The translations under genes and the position numbers were made by a program. Shown here piece by piece: positions 14,340 to 21,237 of a stretch of DNA of 21,237 nucleotides. The notes beneath the pieces were generated by a model. It worked only from the letters and a program-made list of their open reading frames with translations, did not search any database and was not told the DNA's origin. Source of the DNA: an uncultured Lachnospiraceae bacterium (GTDB lineage Bacteria; Bacillota; Clostridia; Lachnospirales; Lachnospiraceae); assembly GCA_934418055.1 (NCBI GenBank), contig CAKRWX010000010.1:1-21237 (forward strand). Direction: 5' to 3'. Every line of letters starts with the position of its first letter. Position 1 is the stretch's first letter.

Positions 14340-14386
14340 GTATGGTTATGATACAGAAGAGAGTTTATAGAAAAGAGGTTAACAAA

Positions 14387-17038
14387 GTGGCGGGATTATC
14401 ACCAATGATGACCCAATATGTGGAAACCAAGAAGCAGTATCCGGACTGCATTTTGTTTTACAGACTTGGAGATTTTTACGAGATGTTTTTTGAGGACGCC
14501 CTGACTGCGTCCAAGGAACTGGAAATTACGCTGACTGGAAAGGAATGCGGTCTGGAAGAGAGGGCTCCCATGTGCGGAGTCCCTTATCATGCTGTGGATT
14601 CCTATTTATATAAATTGGTGCAGAAAGGCTACAAGGTGGCCATCGCAGAGCAGATGGAGGACCCGAAATTAGCCAAGGGACTGGTAAAACGGGAAGTGAT
14701 CCGTGTGGTGACCCCGGGAACCATCACCAGCAGCCAGGCGCTGGACGAGACGAAAAATAATTACCTGATGGGTATTGTCTATATCGGGGATACTTATGGC
14801 ATTTCCACCTGCGATATGACCACCGGAGATTATCTGGTGACCGAGGTGGAAGGGGAGAGAAATCTTCTGGATGAGATCCACAAATTCGCTCCGTCAGAGA
14901 TCATCTGCAATGAGGCGTTTTATATGTCCAGCATTGATCTGGATGATTTAAGAAACCGTTATCATGTGGCGATCTCTTCCCTGGACAGCCATTATTTTTC
15001 CGATGATGCCTGTCGGAAGGTTTTAAAAGAGCATTTCCATGTGGGCACTTTAGACGGACTGGGACTGGCAGATTATGACGCTGGTGTGATCGCGGCAGGT
15101 GCAGTCATGGAGTATCTGTATGAGACCCAGAAAAATTCCCTGGCCCACATCGTGACCATTACCCCTTATACCACAGGGCAGTTTATGATCATCGATACTT
15201 CCACCAGACGGAACCTGGAGCTGGTGGAGACCTTAAGAGAGAAGCAGCGCCGCGGTTCCCTGTTATGGGTGCTTGACAAGACCAAGACAGCCATGGGTGC
15301 CAGATTGATGCGTACCATGATCGAGCAGCCTCTGATCAAGAAGGAGCAGATCACCGAGCGTCAGAATGCCATCGAAGAGCTGAACATGAGCTACATTTCC
15401 AGAGAGGAGATCCGGGAATATTTAGGACCGGTGTACGATCTGGAACGCCTTATCGGGCGGATCACTTACAAATCCGCCAATCCAAGGGATCTGATCGCTT
15501 TCCGCAATTCCTTAAAGATGCTGCCGTTTATCCGGGACATTTTAAAGGAGTTTAACAGTGCGGTCTTAAAGGAGATCCATGAGGATATGGATCCGCTGCA
15601 GGATCTGTATGACCTGATCGAGCGTGCCATTGTGGAAGAACCGCCCATCGTCACCAGAGAAGGCGGCATGATCAAGGAAGGCTACAATGAGGAGGCTGAT
15701 AAGCTGCGCCACGCCAAAACCGAAGGAAAGACCTGGCTGGCGGAGTTGGAGGCCAGAGAGCGGGATAAAACAGGCATTAAAAACCTGAAGATCAAATATA
15801 ATAAAGTATTCGGATATTATTTCGAGGTGACCAATTCCTTTAAAGATCTGGTTCCTGACTATTTTATCCGGAAACAGACCCTTGCCAACGCGGAGCGGTA
15901 TACCACCGATGAATTGAAAAATCTGGAAGATATCATTCTGGGAGCGGAGGACAAGCTATTTTCCTTGGAATACGATCTGTTCTGCGATGTGCGGGACCAG
16001 ATCGCCAGAGAGGTGAACCGGATCCAGACCACCGCCAAAGCCATTGCGGGACTGGATGTGTTCTGTTCCTTATCTCTGGTAGCAACCAGAAATAATTATG
16101 TGAAACCAAAGATCAACGAAAAAGGCACCATCCACATCAAAAACGGCCGCCATCCAGTAGTAGAACTGATGTTGAAGGATGATCTATTTGTTGCCAATGA
16201 TACGGTGTTGGACAACAACAAGAACCGGATCTCCATCATCACAGGCCCGAACATGGCTGGTAAATCCACCTACATGCGCCAGACGGCTCTGATCGTGCTA
16301 ATGGCACAGATCGGAAGTTTTGTTCCGGCAGACGAGGCGGATATCGGCGTCTGCGACCGGATCTTTACCCGTGTGGGCGCGTCAGATGACTTAGCTTCCG
16401 GACAGAGTACCTTCATGGTGGAGATGACGGAGGTTGCCAATATCTTAAGAAACGCTACGAGAAACAGTCTTGTGATCCTGGATGAGATCGGGCGAGGCAC
16501 CAGTACCTTTGACGGCTTAAGCATTGCCTGGGCGGTGGTGGAATATATCAGCAACACTAGAGTGTTAGGTGCCAAGACCTTATTTGCCACCCATTACCAC
16601 GAGTTGACAGAGCTTGAGGACACCATGAGCGGCGTCACCAACTACTGCATCGCCGTAAAGGAACAGGGGGACGACATCGTGTTCCTGCGTAAGATCATCA
16701 AGGGCGGCGCGGACAAGAGCTACGGAATCCAGGTAGCCAAACTTGCCGGAGTGCCGGATCAGGTGATCACAAGAGCAAAAGAACTGGTAGAAGAGCTCAG
16801 CAGTGCGGATATTACCATGAAAGCCAGGGAGATCGCGGAGGCCAGTGCCAATGTCTCCCAGCACAAGACGGTCACTAAGCCGGATGAGGTGGATCTCAAT
16901 CAGATGACCTTATTTGACACGGTGAAAAATGACGATATTATCCATGAGCTGGAAGAGATCTCCATCAATGAGATCACGCCGATGGAGGCTCTGAATATCT
17001 TAAGCAGACTGCAGAGCAAGCTGAAGAACCGCTGGTAA
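14387..17038 (+). CDS. mutS: DNA mismatch repair protein MutS
   Basis: The mismatch-recognition ATPase of methyl-independent DNA repair, 883 aa. The mismatch-binding F-x-E is in GDFYEMF (F30, E32). The Walker A motif GPNMAGKST is at 620-628. Walker B VILDE is at 696-700, followed by IGRGTSTFDG, with the ATHYHEL block downstream. A C-terminal QMTLF at 839-843 fits the beta-clamp-binding consensus. I chose the GTG at 14387: AGAGG (14374-14378) lies eight bases upstream, and the protein then begins VAGLSPMMTQY, the classic MutS N-terminus. The frame is open back to an ATG at 14297, but that extension would translate the miaB-mutS hairpin and has no family match. mutL follows after nine bases. 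Confidence 0.97.
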   Translation: MAGLSPMMTQYVETKKQYPDCILFYRLGDFYEMFFEDALTASKELEITLTGKECGLEERAPMCGVPYHAVDSYLYKLVQKGYKVAIAEQMEDPKLAKGLVKREVIRVVTPGTITSSQALDETKNNYLMGIVYIGDTYGISTCDMTTGDYLVTEVEGERNLLDEIHKFAPSEIICNEAFYMSSIDLDDLRNRYHVAISSLDSHYFSDDACRKVLKEHFHVGTLDGLGLADYDAGVIAAGAVMEYLYETQKNSLAHIVTITPYTTGQFMIIDTSTRRNLELVETLREKQRRGSLLWVLDKTKTAMGARLMRTMIEQPLIKKEQITERQNAIEELNMSYISREEIREYLGPVYDLERLIGRITYKSANPRDLIAFRNSLKMLPFIRDILKEFNSAVLKEIHEDMDPLQDLYDLIERAIVEEPPIVTREGGMIKEGYNEEADKLRHAKTEGKTWLAELEARERDKTGIKNLKIKYNKVFGYYFEVTNSFKDLVPDYFIRKQTLANAERYTTDELKNLEDIILGAEDKLFSLEYDLFCDVRDQIAREVNRIQTTAKAIAGLDVFCSLSLVATRNNYVKPKINEKGTIHIKNGRHPVVELMLKDDLFVANDTVLDNNKNRISIITGPNMAGKSTYMRQTALIVLMAQIGSFVPADEADIGVCDRIFTRVGASDDLASGQSTFMVEMTEVANILRNATRNSLVILDEIGRGTSTFDGLSIAWAVVEYISNTRVLGAKTLFATHYHELTELEDTMSGVTNYCIAVKEQGDDIVFLRKIIKGGADKSYGIQVAKLAGVPDQVITRAKELVEELSSADITMKAREIAEASANVSQHKTVTKPDEVDLNQMTLFDTVKNDDIIHELEEISINEITPMEALNILSRLQSKLKNRW

Positions 17039-17047
17039 GGAGGCATT

Positions 17048-19003
17048 ATGCCACATATTACGGTACTGGATCAAAGTACGATCAATAAAATTGCCGCCGG
17101 AGAGGTGATCGAGCGTCCCGCCTCGGTGGTGAAAGAACTTCTGGAAAATGCCATCGACGCCCAGGCGACCGCTGTGACGGTGGAGATCCGGGACGGAGGC
17201 ATTTCCTACATCCGTGTGACGGACAATGGCTGCGGAATCCCAAAGGAAGAGGTTCCGTTAGCCTTTTTGCGCCATTCCACTAGTAAGATCAAATCGGTGG
17301 AAGATCTATTTACGGTGTCTTCCCTGGGATTCCGTGGTGAGGCACTTTCCAGTATCGCCTCCGTGGCCCAGGTGGAACTGATCACCAAGACGTCGGAACA
17401 GCTTTCCGGCACTCGGTATCAGATCGAGGGCGGCGTGGAGCGAAGCTATGAGGAAGTGGGAGCACCGGACGGAACCACCTTTCTGGTGCGCAATCTGTTC
17501 TATAACACACCGGCCAGACAGAAGTTTTTAAAGACGGCCCAGACGGAGGGAAGCCATGTGGCGGCACTGGTGGAGAAGATCGCCATGTCCCACCCGGATA
17601 TTTCCATCCGCTTTATCCAGAATAACCAGAACCGTCTCCATACGTCCGGAAATCATAATCTGAAGGACATTATCTACACGGTGTTTGGGCGGGAGATCGC
17701 TGCCAACCTGCTTCCAGTGGAGAGCGAGCAGGAGGTACTGCAGGTCCATGGATTTGCAGGAAAACCGGTGATCGCCAGAAGCAACCGGAATTTTGAGAAT
17801 TACTACATCAACGGGCGGTATGTGAAAAGTGGGCTGATCAACAAGGCCATCGAGGACGCGTACAAGCCCTTTATGATGCAGCATAAGTATCCGTTTGTGC
17901 TGCTTCACATCAACATTGAGCCGGAGTATCTGGATGTGAATGTGCATCCGACGAAGATGGAACTGCGGTTCCGCAATGGAGAGCAGGTCTATCAGATGAT
18001 TTTCCAGGCCATCAGCCAGGCACTAGCCCATAAGGAGCTGATTCCACAGGTGGATTTAGTGAAGCGGGAAGAGGAGAAAGCCTTAGAAGAGGCAGAGCGG
18101 AAAGCGCCGCATCCGGAGCCATTTGAGGTGAGGCGGCAGGAGGCTATGGGGCAGAAACCATCAGCACCTACTGTTACGCAAAAGCCTTCTCCGGTTTATA
18201 AGAGCGAAGCAATTTACGGAAAAATCGCGGAAAGCCGGACAGAATTAGTTCCAGAACAACCAGCAGAGAAGCCTAAACCAGTGGTTGCTCAGCAGCATAA
18301 TCCGATTCCAAAGGAAGAACCGCGTCAGGCAGTTGTGCCACAACGGGCGGAAGAGCCAGTTCCGCAGCCAGAAAAGCCCCAGCAGTTGGATCTTTTCGAA
18401 GAGAAACTCTTAGAGCCCAAGAACCGCATCCGCCACAAACTGATCGGCCAGCTTTTCGACACCTACTGGCTGGTGGAGTTTAACGAGCATCTCTACATCA
18501 TCGACCAGCATGCGGCCCATGAGAAGGTGCTGTACGAAAAGACCATGCGGACACTGAAAACAAGAGAATTTACCTCCCAGATGCTGAATCCGCCGATCAT
18601 TCTGACCATCGGAAGCACGGAGGAGGTTCTCCTGAAAAAATACATGAAATATTTCCAGGACATCGGTTTTGAGATCGAGCCTTTCGGCGGACGGGAGTAC
18701 GCCGTGCGGGCAGTGCCGGACAACCTGTTTTCCGTGGCGAAGAAAGAGCTTCTTCTGGAGATGATCGACGATCTGTCCGAGGATGCAGGAGCAAGAACGG
18801 CAGACATGATCCACGACCGGATAGCCACTATGTCCTGCAAGGCGGCGGTAAAAGGCAACAACCATCTGTCCTTTGCGGAAGCGGACCATCTGATTGATGA
18901 GCTGTTGAACCTGGACAACCCATACGCCTGCCCACATGGACGGCCAACCATCATTTCCATGAGCAAGTATGAGTTGGAGAAGAAATTTAAACGTATCGTA
19001 TAA
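17048..19003 (+). CDS. mutL: DNA mismatch repair endonuclease MutL
   Basis: A GHKL ATPase that couples MutS recognition to strand incision, 651 aa. N-terminal ATP-site motifs are KELLENAIDA with E30 and N34, DNGCGIP (59-65), STSKI (77-81) and GFRGEAL (94-100). A Pro/Glu/Gln-rich linker (about 340-445) ends in QLDLF (446-450), an excellent match to the beta-clamp consensus. The C-terminal domain has the endonuclease metal motif DQHA-AH-E-KVLY-E (486-497), an SCKAAVKGN block and CPHGRP near the end. This is therefore a nicking MutL, unlike the E. coli type. The ATG at 17048 has AAGGAGG (17037-17043) that overlaps the mutS stop codon, implying coupled translation. Confidence 0.97.
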   Translation: MPHITVLDQSTINKIAAGEVIERPASVVKELLENAIDAQATAVTVEIRDGGISYIRVTDNGCGIPKEEVPLAFLRHSTSKIKSVEDLFTVSSLGFRGEALSSIASVAQVELITKTSEQLSGTRYQIEGGVERSYEEVGAPDGTTFLVRNLFYNTPARQKFLKTAQTEGSHVAALVEKIAMSHPDISIRFIQNNQNRLHTSGNHNLKDIIYTVFGREIAANLLPVESEQEVLQVHGFAGKPVIARSNRNFENYYINGRYVKSGLINKAIEDAYKPFMMQHKYPFVLLHINIEPEYLDVNVHPTKMELRFRNGEQVYQMIFQAISQALAHKELIPQVDLVKREEEKALEEAERKAPHPEPFEVRRQEAMGQKPSAPTVTQKPSPVYKSEAIYGKIAESRTELVPEQPAEKPKPVVAQQHNPIPKEEPRQAVVPQRAEEPVPQPEKPQQLDLFEEKLLEPKNRIRHKLIGQLFDTYWLVEFNEHLYIIDQHAAHEKVLYEKTMRTLKTREFTSQMLNPPIILTIGSTEEVLLKKYMKYFQDIGFEIEPFGGREYAVRAVPDNLFSVAKKELLLEMIDDLSEDAGARTADMIHDRIATMSCKAAVKGNNHLSFAEADHLIDELLNLDNPYACPHGRPTIISMSKYELEKKFKRIV

Positions 19004-19018
19004 ATATAGGACAAAAAC

Positions 19019-19975
19019 ATGAGTGAAAATAAGAAAAAACCGATGATCATCCTGACAGGCCCCACAGCAGTAGGAAAGACCGATCTTTCCATTCAGCTGG
19101 CCAAAGCCATCGACGGTGAGATCATCAGCGCCGATTCTATGCAGGTGTACTGCCACATGGACATCGGTTCTGCCAAGGTAACGCCAGAAGAGATGGACGG
19201 AGTTCCCCATCACCTGATTGACGTGCTGGAGCCGGAGGAAGAATTTAACGTGGTGGTGTTCCAGAAACTGGCGAAAGAGGCGTTGACAGGCATTTATGAG
19301 CGGGGTCATATCCCCATCGTTGTGGGCGGAACCGGATTCTATATCCAGGCCCTGCTCTATGACATTGATTTTACGGAAAATGACGGCGACACCGCCATCC
19401 GCGAAGAATTAGAAGAACTGGCTCAGATGAAAGGGGCCGGATACCTCCATCAGATGCTGCAGGAGATCGACCCAGAGTCGGCAGCCGCCATTCACCAGAA
19501 TAACGTGAAGCGGGTGATCCGGGCCATTGAGTTCTACCGTCAGACCGGGACCAAGATCTCTCTGCACAATGAGCAGGAGCGGGTGAAACAGTCCCCCTAC
19601 CATTTCCTCTATTACGTGCTGAACACGGACCGGAAGACTCTCTATGAGCGGATCGACCGGAGAGTGGATCTGATGATGGAACACGGTCTGGTGGATGAGG
19701 TAAAACGTCTGGCAGACATGGGCTGTACCAGAGATATGGTGTCCATGCAGGGCCTTGGCTATAAGGAGATCCTGGATTACCTGTCCGGGGAGATTACCCT
19801 GGAGGAAGCAGTTTACATCTTAAAACGGGACACCCGCCATTTTGCCAAACGGCAGATCACCTGGTTTAAGAGAGAGCGGGACGTCCGCTGGCTGGAACTG
19901 GAGCAGTTCCAGAACGACCGGAAGAAAGTCCTGGAACATATATTGGATGAAATTGAAGGAGAACAAATACGATGA
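19019..19975 (+). CDS. miaA: tRNA dimethylallyltransferase MiaA
   Basis: Transfers a dimethylallyl group to A37 of tRNAs reading UNN codons, giving the i6A37 substrate of MiaB. The protein is 318 aa, the usual size. The P-loop GPTAVGKT is at residues 14-21, the DSMQVY block at 39-44, and GGTGFYIQA at 103-111. The C-terminal RDTRHFAKRQITWFKRE region is typical for tRNA anticodon-loop contact. The ATG at 19019 lies 15 bases after the mutL stop, with only a weak AGGA (19008-19011) seven bases upstream. The stop overlaps the next start in an ATGA. This gene completes a miaB-mutS-mutL-miaA cluster. Confidence 0.96.
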   Translation: MSENKKKPMIILTGPTAVGKTDLSIQLAKAIDGEIISADSMQVYCHMDIGSAKVTPEEMDGVPHHLIDVLEPEEEFNVVVFQKLAKEALTGIYERGHIPIVVGGTGFYIQALLYDIDFTENDGDTAIREELEELAQMKGAGYLHQMLQEIDPESAAAIHQNNVKRVIRAIEFYRQTGTKISLHNEQERVKQSPYHFLYYVLNTDRKTLYERIDRRVDLMMEHGLVDEVKRLADMGCTRDMVSMQGLGYKEILDYLSGEITLEEAVYILKRDTRHFAKRQITWFKRERDVRWLELEQFQNDRKKVLEHILDEIEGEQIR

Positions 19976-21237
19976 ATACAGAAATGGAAACCATGTACGA
20001 GAGTCTTGGTATCAGCAAAAAGGTACTGGAGTTTGGCACTCAGATCGAGGAACATTTAAAAGAGCGGTTTGAGGAGATTGACAAACGGGCAGAATTTAAC
20101 CAGATGAAAGTCATCAAGGCTATGCAGGACAACCGGGTCAGCGACATTCATTTCGCTGCAACCACCGGATATGGCTACAATGATCTGGGAAGAGACACCT
20201 TAGAGGCTGTTTACGCCAGCGCCTTCCACGGCGAGAGCGCTCTGGTGCGTCCACAGCTGACCTGTGGAACTCATGCGTTGGCAGTTGCTTTAGCATCTAA
20301 CTTAAGACCGGGAGACGAGCTGCTTTCCCCAGTCGGAAAGCCATACGATACCCTGGAAGAGGTTATCGGAATCCGTGATTCCATCGGTTCTTTAAAGGAG
20401 TATGGTGTGTCTTACCGACAGGTAGATCTTCTGCCAGACGGCTCCTTCGATTTTGAGAACATCAGAAAAGCTATCAACGAGAAGACAAAACTGGTAACCA
20501 TCCAGAGATCCAAAGGATATGCCACCAGACCAACTCTTTCCGTAGCCAGAATCGGGGAACTGATCTCCTTTATTAAGAGCATCAAGCCGGAAGTGATCTG
20601 CATGGTAGATAACTGCTACGGTGAGTTTGTGGAGACCATCGAGCCAACCGACGTGGGAGCAGATATGATCGTCGGTTCTCTGATCAAGAACCCAGGCGGC
20701 GGTTTAGCACCAATCGGCGGCTATATCGTAGGACGGAAAGACTGCATCGAGCGTGCCGCATACCGTTTGAGCGCTCCAGGACTTGGAAAAGAAGTAGGAG
20801 CAAGCTTAGGCTTAAACCAGTCCTTCTATCAGGGATTTTTCCTGGCTCCAACAGTCGTTGCAGGTGCGTTAAAGGGTGCAATCTTTGCAGCAAATATCTA
20901 CGAGAAACTGGGCTTTGATGTGATTCCCAACGGAACTGAGTCCCGTCACGACATCATCCAGGCCATCACCTTTGGCAAACCAGAAGGCGTCATCGCGTTC
21001 TGCCAGGGCATCCAGGCGGCTGCTCCGGTGGACAGCTATGTGGCTCCAGAACCATGGGATATGCCGGGCTATGACGCTCCAGTTATCATGGCAGCAGGCG
21101 CTTTTGTACAGGGCTCTTCCATTGAGTTAAGTGCCGATGGCCCGATCAAACCTCCATATGCAGTTTATTTCCAGGGCGGTCTGACCTGGTATCATGCAAA
21201 ACTGGGAATTCTGATGTCTTTACAGAAACTGGTAGAC
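19972..21237 (+). CDS. PLP-dependent YnbB/aluminium-resistance-family protein (cut by right edge)
   Basis: The open frame runs 422 codons from the ATG at 19972 to the end of the window without a stop, so the C-terminus is missing; family members I recall are about that length or slightly longer, so little is lost. It is a fold-type I pyridoxal-phosphate protein of the methionine gamma-lyase-like / aluminium-resistance family (B. subtilis YnbB type). The phosphate-binding region is LTCGTHALAVALASNLRPGDE. VDNCYGEFVE carries the cofactor-ring aspartate. SLIKNPGGGLAP contains K239, the predicted Schiff-base lysine. The substrate is unknown; some annotations call it a cystathionine- or methionine-lyase relative. 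The start overlaps the miaA stop by four bases, with AAGGAG (19956-19961) upstream. miaA and ynbB are also near each other in B. subtilis. Confidence 0.88.
   Translation, partial: MNTEMETMYESLGISKKVLEFGTQIEEHLKERFEEIDKRAEFNQMKVIKAMQDNRVSDIHFAATTGYGYNDLGRDTLEAVYASAFHGESALVRPQLTCGTHALAVALASNLRPGDELLSPVGKPYDTLEEVIGIRDSIGSLKEYGVSYRQVDLLPDGSFDFENIRKAINEKTKLVTIQRSKGYATRPTLSVARIGELISFIKSIKPEVICMVDNCYGEFVETIEPTDVGADMIVGSLIKNPGGGLAPIGGYIVGRKDCIERAAYRLSAPGLGKEVGASLGLNQSFYQGFFLAPTVVAGALKGAIFAANIYEKLGFDVIPNGTESRHDIIQAITFGKPEGVIAFCQGIQAAAPVDSYVAPEPWDMPGYDAPVIMAAGAFVQGSSIELSADGPIKPPYAVYFQGGLTWYHAKLGILMSLQKLVD

Noticed and set aside
14297..14386. MutS starting at the upstream ATG
   Set aside because: The added 30 residues translate a hairpin and match no MutS N-terminus; the GTG at 14387 has the ribosome binding site.
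18410..19309. 299-codon open frame on the minus strand across the mutL-miaA junction
   Set aside because: It is antisense to two clearly conserved genes, has no ribosome binding site I can see and no recognisable domain; its length follows from the codon composition of the opposite strand.

Overview
The window comes from a low-to-mid GC, endospore-forming Firmicute of the class Clostridia, most like a Lachnospiraceae gut anaerobe. This rests on the yqfC-yqfD-phoH-ybeY block, a SpoVB-type flippase, a BofC-like protein, strong AGGAGG-type ribosome binding sites and the miaB-mutS-mutL-miaA order. The species cannot be named from the sequence alone. All 18 genes lie on the plus strand, tightly packed. 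No gene-free stretch exceeds 300 bases; the longest gaps are about 150 bases, before proB and before miaB. I see no rRNA, tRNA, insertion sequence, phage gene or CRISPR array.

Region 1 (1-4349): yqfC and yqfD (sporulation), phoH (PhoH-type ATPase), ybeY (rRNA-processing endoribonuclease) and a DUF3048/YerB-type lipoprotein. They are coupled by overlaps or very short gaps. Region 2 (4333-6517): a SpoVB/YtgP/MurJ-type polytopic membrane protein, then a small exported protein whose C-terminal half resembles the BofC C-terminal domain. The start of that small gene is buried in two nested perfect inverted repeats (12 bp and 8 bp) that enclose its ribosome binding site and start codon. This is the most striking non-coding signal in the window. 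Region 3 (6541-9513): two adjacent but unrelated FAD-dependent oxidoreductases behind a good sigma-A-like promoter.

Region 4 (9530-12716): a proline-biosynthesis operon with a near-consensus promoter and a structured leader. It contains proB (short form without a PUA domain), a DUF896 gene, proA and a PAT-family GNAT acetyltransferase. Region 5 (12758-21237): miaB, mutS, mutL, miaA and a PLP-dependent YnbB/aluminium-resistance-type protein that runs off the right edge. The two sequential enzymes of tRNA A37 modification (MiaA, then MiaB) flank the mismatch-repair pair MutS and MutL.

Most of the content is conserved housekeeping. The unusual material is in the leaders: the start-codon-trapping hairpin at 6097-6159, the overlapping promoter and hairpins before proB, and a T-tract-less hairpin between miaB and mutS. 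No obviously new multi-gene system is visible.
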